A DNA stretch of 64,000 nt, taken from NCBI RefSeq assembly GCF_004345365.1, contig NZ_SLVF01000002.1, positions 62,001 through 126,000 of the forward strand. Direction: 5' to 3'. Below, piece after piece: positions 25,205 to 33,984 of this stretch. Numbering within the stretch: the stretch's first letter is position 1; each line of letters opens with the position of its first letter. Below the pieces are notes generated by a model, which did not search any database, was not told where the DNA came from, and worked only from the letters and a program-made list of their open reading frames with translations. The translations under genes were made by a program, and so were the position numbers. Source of the stretch: Kribbella sp. VKM Ac-2568. Lineage in GTDB: Bacteria > Actinomycetota > Actinomycetes > Propionibacteriales > Kribbellaceae.

Positions 25205-26722
25205 GTGCCCGAAGTCGATGCGTCATTCCTCGCCCTGCCCCGCCACGAACTGGCCTCCGCCGCGCTGCAACGGGCGAAGGATCTCGGCGCCACGTTCGCC
25301 GAGTTCCGGCTGGAGCGGATCCGGTCGGAGTCCATCTCGCTGCGCGACGGCGTACTCGAGAGCGCCAGCGACGACGAGGACCTCGGTCTCGCCGTCCGGG
25401 TGATCCACGACGGCACCTGGGGGTTCGCCGCCGGGGTCGCGCTGTCGACCGACGAGGCCGTCCGGATCGCCGAGCAGGCCGTGCACCTCGCGCAGGTCTC
25501 GCGGCCGATCAACTCGGAGCCGATCGAGCTCGCCGACGAGCCCGTGTACGACGACGTCACCTGGGTCTCGGAGTACGAGATCGACCCGCTCAGTCTGCCG
25601 CGGGCCGAGAAGGTCGCTCTGCTCACCGACTACAGCAACCGCCTGCTCCAGGCAGAGGGCGTCTCACACGTCACGGCGCACGTCACGTCGGTGAACGAGT
25701 GCAAGTTCTACGCGAACTCCGAAGGCACCTCCACCACGCAGCAGCGCGTGCGGATCGGCCCTGATATCCAGGCGATCGCGGTGGACGCCGAGACCGGCCG
25801 CTTCGACTCGATGGCCAGTTGCGTCCCACCGGCCGGCCGCGGCTGGGAGTACATGACCGGTACCGGCTGGAACTGGGACGAGGAACTCGCCCAGATCCCC
25901 GGCTGGCTCGCGGAGAAGATGGCCGCGCCGAGCGTCGAGGCGGGCGCCTACGACCTGGTGATCGACCCGACCAACCTCTGGCTCACCATCCACGAGTCGA
26001 TCGGCCACGCCACCGAGCTCGACCGCGCACTCGGTTACGAGGCCAACTACGCCGGCACCAGCTTCGCGACCCTCGACAAGCTCAACACCCTGAAGTACGG
26101 CTCGCCGGTCATGCACGTCACCGGCGACCGCATCGCCGAGCACGGCCTCTCGACCGTCGGGTACGACGACGAGGGTGTCGCCGGGCAGCAGTGGGACCTG
26201 GTCAAGGACGGCATCCTCGTCGGCTACCAGGTGGACCGCCGGATGGCGAAGGTGAACGAGGGCGTGCTCGGCACCAGCCGCTCCAACGGCTGCGCGTACG
26301 CCGACTCGGCCGGGCACATCCCGATCCAGCGAATGGCGAATGTGTCCCTGCAGCCGGTGCCAGACGGTCCCTCCACCGAGGAATTGATCGCCAAGGTGAA
26401 GAACGGCATTTACATCGTCGGCGACAAATCCTGGTCGATCGACATGCAGCGGTACAACTTCCAGTTCACCGGTCAGCGGTTCTACAAGATCACCGACGGC
26501 AAGCTCGACGGGCAACTGCGCGACGTCGCGTATCAGGCGACGACGACCGACTTCTGGGGGTCGATGGAGGCCGTCGGCGGACCGCAGACCTACGTCCTCG
26601 GAGGCGCGCTCAACTGCGGCAAAGCCCAGCCCGCCCAGTCCGGCGCCGTCACCCACGGTTGCCCGTCCGCGCTGTTCCGCGGCGTCCGCATTCTCAACAC
26701 CACGCAGGAGGCCGGCCGGTGA
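25205..26722 (+). CDS. tldD: TldD-type metalloprotease subunit
   Basis: A 505-residue TldD/PmbA family protein with the metal-binding HExxxH motif HESIGHATELD (263-268), which distinguishes TldD from PmbA. The N-terminal fold carries EFRLERIRSESISLRDGVLE and the C-terminus has GSMEAVGGPQTYVLGG and THGCPSALFRG. TldD/PmbA (TldE) heterodimers degrade unfolded peptides and mature some RiPPs such as microcin B17. The start is GTG 25205, 101 bp from the divergent sigma-factor region. It overlaps the pmbA-like gene by 4 bp (GTGA), so equal amounts of both subunits are expected. Confidence 0.93.
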   Translation: MPEVDASFLALPRHELASAALQRAKDLGATFAEFRLERIRSESISLRDGVLESASDDEDLGLAVRVIHDGTWGFAAGVALSTDEAVRIAEQAVHLAQVSRPINSEPIELADEPVYDDVTWVSEYEIDPLSLPRAEKVALLTDYSNRLLQAEGVSHVTAHVTSVNECKFYANSEGTSTTQQRVRIGPDIQAIAVDAETGRFDSMASCVPPAGRGWEYMTGTGWNWDEELAQIPGWLAEKMAAPSVEAGAYDLVIDPTNLWLTIHESIGHATELDRALGYEANYAGTSFATLDKLNTLKYGSPVMHVTGDRIAEHGLSTVGYDDEGVAGQQWDLVKDGILVGYQVDRRMAKVNEGVLGTSRSNGCAYADSAGHIPIQRMANVSLQPVPDGPSTEELIAKVKNGIYIVGDKSWSIDMQRYNFQFTGQRFYKITDGKLDGQLRDVAYQATTTDFWGSMEAVGGPQTYVLGGALNCGKAQPAQSGAVTHGCPSALFRGVRILNTTQEAGR

Positions 26723-28128
26723 CGACCGTCATTCAGCTCACCCCGCAGGACACCATCGAGCGGGCCCTCGACCTGGCCGCCGCCGAGGGGGCCGACGGCT
26801 GCGTGGTCCTCGTCGCCGAGACCTCGAGCGCGAACCTGCGCTGGGCCAACAACACCCTCACCACGAACGGCGCGATGCGCGGCTCGAGCGTCACCGTGAT
26901 CGCGACGGTCGGCGCGGGCGAGGGAACCGCTGCCGGAGTCGCCGGGCGCTCGTCGGCCACGGAGGCCGAGTTGCGCGACCTCGTCTCGGCAGCGGTCGCC
27001 GCCGCCCGCGCCGCCGGGCCGGCCGAGGACGCCCGCCCGCTGGTCGACGGCACCGTCAGCCCCGGCTGGGACGAGGAGCCCGACGAGACCTCGGTCAATG
27101 TCTACGAGAAATTCGCCCCCGCACTCGGTGAAGCGCTCTCCCGGGCCGGCAAGGAGAACCGCTGGCTCTACGGCTTCGCCGACCACGAAGTCATCACCCT
27201 GTACGTCGGGTCGTCGACGGGCCTGCGGTTGCGTCAAAGCCTGCCTCGGGGATTCGTGACGGCCACCGGCAAGTCGGGTGACCTCAGCCAGTCGGCCTGG
27301 GTGGGAGCCGCCACCCGCGACTTCAGCGACATCGACCCGCTCGCGATCGACGCGGAGCTCACCCGGCGGCTCGGCTGGGCCACTCGCACCATTGCGGTGG
27401 ATGCCGGACGGCACCCCACGGTGCTCACCCCCGCCGCCGTGGCGGATCTCGCGACGTACGTCTATTGGCGGCTCGAAGGACGCGACGCCTATGAAGGGCG
27501 CAGCGTCTTCTCGAAGCCTTCGGGCGGGACCCGGATCGGTGACGTGCTGTCGCCGCACCCGGTCGGCCTCCGGTCCGACCCGCGCCTCGCAGGGCTGGAG
27601 AGCTTCCCGTTCGCGGTGGCGCGGTCGTCTGGTGGATCGTCGAGCGTCTTCGACAACGGGCTCACGCTGAGCGCGACGGATTGGATCCGCGGCGGCAAGC
27701 TCGAGAACCTGATGCAGAGCCGGTTCACGGCCGATCTCACGGGTGCGCCCGCGGTGACTCCGCCGATCGGCAACTACGTGCTGTCGGTGGACGGCGCGAC
27801 CGGTTCTGTGGACGACCTGGTGGCCGGGCTCGACCGCGGCCTGCTGGTGACCTGCCTCTGGTACATCCGCGTGGTGGAACCGCAGACGCTGCTGCTCACC
27901 GGCCTGACCCGCGACGGGGTCTACCTGGTGGAGAACGGCGAGGTGACGGGCGCCGTGAACAACTTCCGCTTCAACGAGAGCCCGGTCGACCTGCTCGCCC
28001 GCTTCACCGCGGCCGGGGCCACCGTGCCGTCCTTCTCGCGCGAGTGGGGCGACGAGTTCTCCCGTACGGCGACGCCACCGCTGCTGGTGCCCGACTTCAA
28101 CATGTCCAGCGTCAGCCAGGCCAACTGA
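26719..28128 (+). CDS. pmbA: PmbA/TldE-type subunit of the TldD/E protease
   Basis: A 469-residue TldD/PmbA family protein without an HExxxH motif, so it is the non-catalytic partner. N-terminal strands include [17 protein letters not shown]; later come [20 protein letters not shown] and [15 protein letters not shown], both typical of PmbA C-terminal halves. It forms the cavity of the heterodimeric protease with TldD. No RiPP precursor is obvious nearby, so the pair more probably has a housekeeping role. Confidence 0.92.
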   Translation: MTTVIQLTPQDTIERALDLAAAEGADGCVVLVAETSSANLRWANNTLTTNGAMRGSSVTVIATVGAGEGTAAGVAGRSSATEAELRDLVSAAVAAARAAGPAEDARPLVDGTVSPGWDEEPDETSVNVYEKFAPALGEALSRAGKENRWLYGFADHEVITLYVGSSTGLRLRQSLPRGFVTATGKSGDLSQSAWVGAATRDFSDIDPLAIDAELTRRLGWATRTIAVDAGRHPTVLTPAAVADLATYVYWRLEGRDAYEGRSVFSKPSGGTRIGDVLSPHPVGLRSDPRLAGLESFPFAVARSSGGSSSVFDNGLTLSATDWIRGGKLENLMQSRFTADLTGAPAVTPPIGNYVLSVDGATGSVDDLVAGLDRGLLVTCLWYIRVVEPQTLLLTGLTRDGVYLVENGEVTGAVNNFRFNESPVDLLARFTAAGATVPSFSREWGDEFSRTATPPLLVPDFNMSSVSQAN

Positions 28129-28144
28129 CCCTGGCTGGACGTGC

Positions 28145-28188
28145 AACGTCCCGCGGACCGGCGTCTCTCACCAAGTCCGCGGGACGTT
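28145..28188. terminator. Hairpin terminator between tldD-pmbA and a DUF805 gene
   Basis: A perfect 14-bp inverted repeat (AACGTCCCGCGGAC at 28145-28158 and its complement at 28175-28188) with a 16-nt loop, between convergent stop codons. It is symmetric, so it can serve both strands. Confidence 0.65.
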
Positions 28189-28200
28189 CCGACATCGGGA

Positions 28201-28623
28201 TCAGACGGTCGGGTAACCCGGCTCCGGCGGGTTGTACCCACCCGGGCCGCCGAAGCGCTCGGCCGCCTTCGGGTCCGGGCCGTACTGGTTGTCCCCGGCA
28301 ACGCCCTCCTGGGCGGCGAAGACGATGTAGATGATCCACCCGACACAGGGGATCAGATTGATCAGCAGCCACCAGCCGCTACGACCGGTGTCGTGCATCC
28401 GCCGGACGCCGACAGCGATCGACGGGATCAGCACCGCCAGGCCGTAGATCGAGTTCAGCACACCCTGGTTGGCCGCGCCGTAGGTCGTCCCGATGATGTT
28501 GTCGATGATGCTCAGGATGATGCCGATGATCGCGTTGATCAGCACGAACATCCAGAACTCTTTGCGCCGAGCGCGACCGCTGAACTCGGCGTACTTCTTG
28601 ATGACGTCCATGTACCACTGCAT
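28201..28623 (-). CDS. DUF805 family membrane protein
   Basis: A 140-residue inner-membrane protein. It begins with YAEFSGRARRKEFWMFVLIN, the conserved DUF805 opening (F-x-GR-x-R-x-EFW), followed by three to four hydrophobic segments and the conserved VGVRRMHDTGRSGWW. The C-tail is hydrophilic and Pro/Gly-rich. The family is widespread and of unknown function; in some phages and bacteria it is linked with membrane stress. It is convergent with pmbA across the hairpin. Confidence 0.92.
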   Translation of the reverse strand: MQWYMDVIKKYAEFSGRARRKEFWMFVLINAIIGIILSIIDNIIGTTYGAANQGVLNSIYGLAVLIPSIAVGVRRMHDTGRSGWWLLINLIPCVGWIIYIVFAAQEGVAGDNQYGPDPKAAERFGGPGGYNPPEPGYPTV

Positions 28624-28749
28624 TGGTGTTTCTCCGATGGTCGAAGGTGAGACGCGGACCGAGCCTGTCGGAACCGGACGGAGGAGTCAATGCAACTTTT
28701 CGCTTTGGTGACCACACCGCAACACGGCACGCCGTAGCTGGACCGGACT

Positions 28750-29418
28750 TCAGCTCACCGGGTGCGGTTTCGCCTGGGTCACTCGCCACATTGTATGCGG
28801 GTCCTCGGTGTAGGCGTCGGCGCCGCGCAGTTCCCAGCGGTCGGCGAGTTCGTGCACCAGGTCGAGATCGAAGAACCGGCCGGCGAAGCCGTCCTTCGCA
28901 TACAACCCGTCGCCGATAGCGCTGCATTTCCCGTAACCCCGGTCCTCGGTGGACCAGACTGTGTACACGAACAGCCCACCCGGCCGCAGTACCCGGCGGA
29001 TCTCGTTCACCAGCGAACGCAGCTCCGCCCGGGAGAAGGCCATGTTCAGCAGGACATTCGCGTACACCGCGCCGACAGTAGCGTCCGCGGGGGGCAATGG
29101 ATCCCGGACGTCGTGCAGCGCCGCCGTCACCCGGTCGTCCAGGCCGTCACGCTGCGCGTCCAGGCGGAGCTGGTGCAGGGCCGCCTCGCTGAAATCCGTG
29201 GCGTGCACGCTGAATCCCTGCCGGGCAAGGTAGAGCGCATCTCGCCCCTGGCCGGCGCCGAGTTCCAGCACGTCATCGATGCCTGCGGCACCGAACAGCT
29301 CGGCGGTCCAGCGGGCCGCTGTCGAGGGTTCCGGCCCGTGCAGGCTCGGATTCTGCTCGTAGGCCGTCTGCCATCGCTCTTGCTGAGCCCTTGCGAGCTC
29401 GACGTATCCAGTCTTCAT
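28750..29418 (-). CDS. SAM-dependent methyltransferase
   Basis: A 222-residue class I methyltransferase. Motif I is DVLELGAGQGRDALYLA near residue 50, the post-I acidic residue is in HATDFSE, motif III is LRPGGLFVYTVWS, and there is an N-terminal RWQTAYEQNP cap. The layout resembles the tellurite-resistance TehB / thiopurine methyltransferase-like group that follows LELGAGQGRDALYLA with H-A-T-D-x-S. The substrate is unknown. It stands alone, divergent from the large membrane protein gene at 29556. Confidence 0.87.
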   Translation of the reverse strand: MKTGYVELARAQQERWQTAYEQNPSLHGPEPSTAARWTAELFGAAGIDDVLELGAGQGRDALYLARQGFSVHATDFSEAALHQLRLDAQRDGLDDRVTAALHDVRDPLPPADATVGAVYANVLLNMAFSRAELRSLVNEIRRVLRPGGLFVYTVWSTEDRGYGKCSAIGDGLYAKDGFAGRFFDLDLVHELADRWELRGADAYTEDPHTMWRVTQAKPHPVS

Positions 29419-29485
29419 CCTGCTCCCCGTGTTCGCCTCGCCGGTCTGGACGACCGGCAGACCCGCAGCAGCCTACGCGACGATT

Positions 29486-29501
29486 TGAGTAGACGTACTC
29501 A
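29486..29501. promoter_or_regulatory. Inverted repeat in a divergent promoter region, candidate operator
   Basis: TGAGTA (29486-29491) and TACTCA (29496-29501) flank GACG, making a 16-bp palindrome midway between the methyltransferase and membrane protein starts. Confidence 0.4.
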
Positions 29502-29555
29502 GGCGGCAGCTCGTTCCTCCTTCGATAGTGAAAGGGACCCTGAGGAGGACGAAGG

Positions 29556-31799
29556 ATGAACGCCGACTCACCCACCTTCCGTTGCCCCGCCTGCCAGACC
29601 CTGCTCCATCTCGCCGTCGACCTCGACGCCACACCATCCCCTTCACCTCCTCTGCAGGCTTCACCTGCCCCACCTCCGGTCGCGCCGCATCCGCTCGTAC
29701 GCCCGGGTCCGGTCGCGACCCCGCGTCCGGTGACGGTGCCCACTGCTTACCCTCCGCCACCAAGCCCGGCTCCTCCTTTGGCATCGCCGGGATCCACTGC
29801 TCCGCCGTTGCACCCTGTGGCACCCGCCGCCTATTCCGCGCCGCCCCCTCGCGGAGTACAGCCAGACCCGCAGGCCCCGATGCTGCCTATGCCTTCGCTG
29901 CCCCAGGCTCGTCGCTTACCGCCTGAACCTCCGAAGCCGCGCAGACCACGACACCGGTTGAGCCCGCAAGCAACGCTTCTGAGCCTCGGCGTACTCCTCC
30001 TGCTGGCCGCCGGCGTCACCTTCCTGGCCGTGACCTGGGACAGCCTCCCTGTCGCGGTCCAGGCGTCGATCATCGCCACCCTCGCCGCGATCGCCTTGGC
30101 CGGCGCCGTTCCCGCCAGCCGCCGCCGGCTCAACGGCACCGCCGAAGCCTTCGCCATCCTCGGGTGCGGCCTCCTCACCGTCGACCTGTACGGCGTCCGC
30201 GAACTCGGCCTGATCCCGCCCAGCGCGATCGACGGCCTCACGTACGCCGGTCTCGCCGCCGCGGTGGTTGCCGCAATCAACCTCCTGATGTCACGGTTCG
30301 CACCCAAGGTGATCACGTTCGGTGTCGCCGCCGTGATCGTCGGTCAACTCCCGCTGCCGCTGATCCTGGCCGACCGCGTCGACCTCGCTCCGTACCTGCT
30401 CGGCCTGCTCGCACAGGTCGTGATCACGGTGCTCTGGTCAGCCAAGGGAACCCGCGTCATCCGGATCACCGGCTCGATCTGCGCGGGTCTCGTCTACTCC
30501 GCCCTGCTCGGCATCGGCTCGGTCCGGGTCCTCCTCAGCCTGATCGCGATCCACTCCCCCAGCGACCGTCCCTCCTTCGACGACATCATCGGCGGATCCA
30601 CGACAGCGCTCTCTCCGGTGCTCGCCACGACTGGAGTGGTCTGTTTCGCCGCCCTGACCGGAGTCGGCCTGCTCCGCAAGGTCACGCTCCCCCTTTCGCT
30701 CCCGCCCGCCTTCGGCGAGTGCCTCTGCGTCGCGGCCGCCGCGTTCACCGTCGCCACCTGCTTGCCTCAGCTTCCCGCCGCCGGTCGTTGGCTGACCACC
30801 GGCGCCGCGACACTGCTGGCAATCGCCGCACTCCTGCGACCCCGACGTACCGGCGTTCTCACGCCTGTACTGGAGACCGCCACGCTGGTTGTTGCCTCAG
30901 TCAACCTTCTAACCTGCCTGGCCCTCGAAGACCTTCGGCAACTGGGTCTGATCTCCGCCATCACCGCCGCCCTGTCACTACTCGCTGTCTGGCGCAAGCG
31001 GCTGCCCGCCCCGACCGCAGCCATCACCGCAAGCCTCGCGACCCAACTGGCGATCCTGCTGGTCCTGGCCGACGGCCTCATCAGCACCTGGACGAGTGCG
31101 ATCACCCTCGCAGTAGTCGGCGGCTTCACCATCGCCCTCGCCTGCCTGCACGTCGGCCGACCACTGGAGCGCGCCCTCCTCGGCCCGGCCGCCTCAGCCG
31201 TCACCCTCGCAGAGCTCCTCATGCTGCTGGAGTTCCCCACCACGGGCACGGGCATCGTCCTCACCATCGCCGCGGCCCCCTTGGTCGCCTACGGCATGCG
31301 CCCAGCCCGTCGCAACGCTCTACTGCTCGCCGCCCTGCTCCTGATCCTCGCGAACACCGCGTTCGTCCTCGGCGCCGCCTCCACCACCATCGAGTGGTAC
31401 ACCGTCCCCCCGGCCCTCATCCTCCTGGCCATCGGTCTCCTAGGCTGGCGCGACCAACCCAGCTGGGTCTACCTAGGTCCCGGCCTCCTCCTCGGCCTGG
31501 TCCCCTCCGCCTTAGTTGCCAACAGCAACGAGGACTACCTCCGCACCACCTTCGTAGTAGCCACCGCAGTCACGATCATCCTGATCGGCGTCCGCTACAC
31601 CCTCCAATCCCCCTTCATCATCGGCGCGGCAGTCCTCCTGAAAATCGCCCTCTGGCAACTCCTGGAGGTAGCCCCCCTGATCCCCCGCTGGATCACCCTC
31701 GCCACCGCCGGCCTAATCCTCCTGACCGTAGGCGCCACCTACGAACGCCGCCTCCAAAACGCCAAACAAGCCGCCCGCTGGATCACCGCCCTCCACTGA
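29556..31799 (+). CDS. Polytopic membrane protein with N-terminal CxxC ribbon and Pro-rich linker
   Basis: A 747-residue protein with three parts. Residues 10-20 contain FRCPACQTLLHL, half of a possible zinc ribbon. Residues 25-135 are a Pro/Ala-rich, low-complexity linker ending in basic residues. From about 140 there is a series of some 18 or more hydrophobic helices to the end (LSPQATLLSLGVLLLLAAGV onward). The start ATG 29556 has GAGGAG upstream. The architecture recalls actinobacterial SCO-type membrane proteins of unknown function with an N-terminal zinc ribbon. Several acidic or Asn residues lie within helices. No enzymatic motif was found. Confidence 0.75.
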   Translation: MNADSPTFRCPACQTLLHLAVDLDATPSPSPPLQASPAPPPVAPHPLVRPGPVATPRPVTVPTAYPPPPSPAPPLASPGSTAPPLHPVAPAAYSAPPPRGVQPDPQAPMLPMPSLPQARRLPPEPPKPRRPRHRLSPQATLLSLGVLLLLAAGVTFLAVTWDSLPVAVQASIIATLAAIALAGAVPASRRRLNGTAEAFAILGCGLLTVDLYGVRELGLIPPSAIDGLTYAGLAAAVVAAINLLMSRFAPKVITFGVAAVIVGQLPLPLILADRVDLAPYLLGLLAQVVITVLWSAKGTRVIRITGSICAGLVYSALLGIGSVRVLLSLIAIHSPSDRPSFDDIIGGSTTALSPVLATTGVVCFAALTGVGLLRKVTLPLSLPPAFGECLCVAAAAFTVATCLPQLPAAGRWLTTGAATLLAIAALLRPRRTGVLTPVLETATLVVASVNLLTCLALEDLRQLGLISAITAALSLLAVWRKRLPAPTAAITASLATQLAILLVLADGLISTWTSAITLAVVGGFTIALACLHVGRPLERALLGPAASAVTLAELLMLLEFPTTGTGIVLTIAAAPLVAYGMRPARRNALLLAALLLILANTAFVLGAASTTIEWYTVPPALILLAIGLLGWRDQPSWVYLGPGLLLGLVPSALVANSNEDYLRTTFVVATAVTIILIGVRYTLQSPFIIGAAVLLKIALWQLLEVAPLIPRWITLATAGLILLTVGATYERRLQNAKQAARWITALH

Positions 31800-31837
31800 C
31801 CCAGAGCGCCGACCATCGGAGTACGCCACTCCGAAAC

Positions 31838-31867
31838 CTGTCACAGCACTCAGTTCTCCCGCATAAT
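31838..31867 (+). promoter_or_regulatory. Candidate promoter of the first PfkB-like gene
   Basis: A -10-like CATAAT (31862-31867) lies 18 nt after CTGTCA (31838-31843), which would start transcripts about 25 nt before the ATG at 31900. The -35 match is only partial. Confidence 0.35.
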
Positions 31868-31899
31868 GGTCTCTACAGCGAACGCGCACCGGGGGGCGA

Positions 31900-33426
31900 A
31901 TGGCCAACCGCGACGAATGGGATTCATCCGATGCTGTCGTCGTGATGCATGCGCTGGAGAAGATGCGCGCCCGCGACGGAATCACACATGCCAGGCTGCG
32001 GCGCCCAGGCGAAGAGGCCGGCCCGCTGCTCCGGATCGGCGCGATTCAACAAACAGCCGTTTTGCAGAGCATCGATCCGGCCGATGCCGCGTTGCAGATC
32101 ATCTCCCTTTGTGTCGCGGAAATGCCCGATATGACGCACCGGATCGTTGCCGATGCCGTGTTGGGTCTAGGTGTCCTGAGAGACCAGTACCTACAGGATC
32201 ACCTCGACGAAAGGATTCTCTATTCCTTGCGGTCAGACGCGCTCGGCAAGCGCCGGGCCTCGTTGCTGACTCATTGGCGCCGGCTGCATCTGGCGCTCGG
32301 CGCGCCAGCCACCGACCCGCCAAGCGACCGCACCCTTCGAGGATCCGTCGAGCCAGAGGTACTGCGAGACCTTGCTCGCCGGCTGATAGCCCTCGAAACC
32401 GCCTCGAGCGTTCCGGAAACGGTTCCCGGGGCAGAAACGACCGCCGCGGCTGCGAACGACCCATCGATACCCCCTGGCGGCCGCGTGATAGCGGTCGGAG
32501 CAGCCGTGATCGACGCGATCTTCCGCACCAGGCTCATCCCTCAGTACGAGACATCCACTCCGGCACAGGAGTTCTTGCTGGCGCCGGGAGGCAAGGGTCT
32601 CAGCCAGGCGGTGGCCGCGGCCCGACTCGGGCTCGACGTCGCGTTGGTGGCGGCCGTCGCGGACGATCAGTTCGGGCAGGAGATCGTTCAGCACCTGCGA
32701 TCCCACAACGTCGACACGAGCCTGTTGAAAATGGTCCCCAATGCCCGCACTCCGGTCACGGGGGTCTTCGAACTGCCGCTGGGCGACAGTATCGCGGCAT
32801 ACTGGCGCAACGAGCAGCAGATCAACCTCACCGTCCGGGATGTCGACGACCGCTCGCGCCAGATCGGTGAGTGCGACATTCTGCTGGCGAGTTTCGAGAC
32901 TCCTCGGGAGACCTTGGAGCGGACGCTGGATCTGACCCGGACCGGACGGCGCACCGGGCCGGCCGTCATCGTCACCCCGGGACAGCCTTATCCGGATGGA
33001 GGACTAGCCAGGCAGGCTCTGGCCCAGATCGACTACTTGGTGGCGCACACCTGGGAACTGGAGAAGCTCACTCCGTCGACGGACGAGCGCTTCGATCCCG
33101 ACCGAGTGAGTGAGAATCTGCTTCATCGCGGTGTGAAGCACGTCTGCCTCCTCGGCAACGGCGGCGGCACCGTCTATTCCCAGACCGCGGAGCCGAAACG
33201 GCTGCCGACGCTCACCTCACACTTCAAGGAGTCGTCGACCACGCGCGACGCGTTCTGCGCAGCCCTCGCTGCCAAACTGGCCGAGGGCAAGTCTTTCACG
33301 CCGGCCGTTGCCAGATGGGTCACCGCTGCGATGGCCTGCGCCGCCGAGGACTACTCACGCTCCACCTCCATGCCGGACCGCGACCGCATCGAGCGCAAGC
33401 TCAGACTGACCAAGAAGGCACGCTGA
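31900..33426 (+). CDS. PfkB-family kinase-like protein with N-terminal module, paralogue 1
   Basis: A 508-residue two-domain protein. Residues 1-170 form a helical module with ALEKMRARDGITHARLRRPG and IVADAVLGLGVLRD that I do not recognise. Residues 195-505 form a ribokinase/PfkB fold: VIAVGAAVIDAIFRT, APGGKGLSQAVAAARLGL (GGK 230-232), VTPGQPYPDGG and the C-terminal SSTTRDAFCAALAAKL with Asp450. PfkB kinases phosphorylate sugars or nucleosides. The usual GAGD has become TTRD, keeping the base Asp but losing the glycines of the anion hole. A paralogue lies 559 bp downstream. ATG 31900 has a G-rich ribosome site. Confidence 0.85.
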   Translation: MANRDEWDSSDAVVVMHALEKMRARDGITHARLRRPGEEAGPLLRIGAIQQTAVLQSIDPADAALQIISLCVAEMPDMTHRIVADAVLGLGVLRDQYLQDHLDERILYSLRSDALGKRRASLLTHWRRLHLALGAPATDPPSDRTLRGSVEPEVLRDLARRLIALETASSVPETVPGAETTAAAANDPSIPPGGRVIAVGAAVIDAIFRTRLIPQYETSTPAQEFLLAPGGKGLSQAVAAARLGLDVALVAAVADDQFGQEIVQHLRSHNVDTSLLKMVPNARTPVTGVFELPLGDSIAAYWRNEQQINLTVRDVDDRSRQIGECDILLASFETPRETLERTLDLTRTGRRTGPAVIVTPGQPYPDGGLARQALAQIDYLVAHTWELEKLTPSTDERFDPDRVSENLLHRGVKHVCLLGNGGGTVYSQTAEPKRLPTLTSHFKESSTTRDAFCAALAAKLAEGKSFTPAVARWVTAAMACAAEDYSRSTSMPDRDRIERKLRLTKKAR

Positions 33427-33447
33427 CTCGGAGCCCGCACTAACCCC

Positions 33448-33489
33448 GCCAATTGGCAGCCGGACGTGCCAATTGGCAGCGCAATTGGC
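33448..33489. promoter_or_regulatory. Repeated AATTGG palindromes, candidate operator array
   Basis: GCCAATTGGC occurs at 33448-33457 and 33468-33477, and a one-base-shorter GCAATTGGC at 33481-33489. The first two are perfect palindromes spaced exactly 20 bp, about two helical turns, so proteins on them would face the same side of the DNA. The array sits between pfkB-like gene 1 and the small membrane peptide gene. Confidence 0.55.
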
Positions 33490-33698
33490 TGGCAACCGGA
33501 TTCCCGACTGATCCGCCCAGTGGAATGGCAGGGGCTACGGCACCGCGCGGCGACCAAAAAACCTCATTGACACCCAATTGCCGTGCTGTTCACTGAGATC
33601 AACAACACAGCAAGGCGATGGCCAGAGAACAATCTAACGCACATCGTCCAGAAAGCAAGGAATCTTCTGATGTGAGCAATGGAAGCGAGGGGATCCCC

Positions 33699-33854
33699 AT
33701 GGCCGCCAATGACGCACTGGTGCTGATTCTGATGGTGACCGCAGCTGTCTTGATGATCTCGTTTTGGAAGCAGATCCTCATCCTGATGCTTCTTGCCCTC
33801 GTCACCGTCTTCTGCTTCGGCCTCTACAGCGTCGCCAGCAACATCCCGACCTGA
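33699..33854 (+). CDS. Small hydrophobic membrane peptide
   Basis: A 51-residue peptide with two closely spaced hydrophobic stretches (ALVLILMVTAAVLMISF and QILILMLLALVTVFCFGLY) and only one Lys, so it should insert in the membrane. The ATG at 33699 is preferred over 33618 because GAGGGG lies just upstream and the extra 27 residues are hydrophilic and unlike a leader. It lies between the two kinase-like genes and is followed by a strong hairpin. I do not recognise the family; a toxin-like or regulatory peptide is possible but unproven. Confidence 0.5.
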   Translation: MAANDALVLILMVTAAVLMISFWKQILILMLLALVTVFCFGLYSVASNIPT

Positions 33855-33869
33855 TCGTCGGACCGGCAC

Positions 33870-33913
33870 AGTCGGACGTCCGCCACGACAAGCCCATCGG
33901 CGGACGTCCGACT
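33870..33913. terminator. Perfect 15-bp hairpin between the small peptide gene and pfkB-like gene 2
   Basis: AGTCGGACGTCCGCC (33870-33884) and its exact complement (33899-33913) enclose a 14-nt loop, 71 bp before the next ATG. It may terminate or attenuate transcription into the second kinase gene. Confidence 0.6.
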
Positions 33914-33984
33914 CCCCGCCTCAACCGCTTCGTCCATACCGAGACCCGCCCCCGGATCCCCTGACATCGCGAGAACGAGGAGCA

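Noticed and set aside
25205..28128. A RiPP maturation cluster around tldD-pmbA
   Set aside because: No precursor peptide, YcaO or radical-SAM gene is present nearby.
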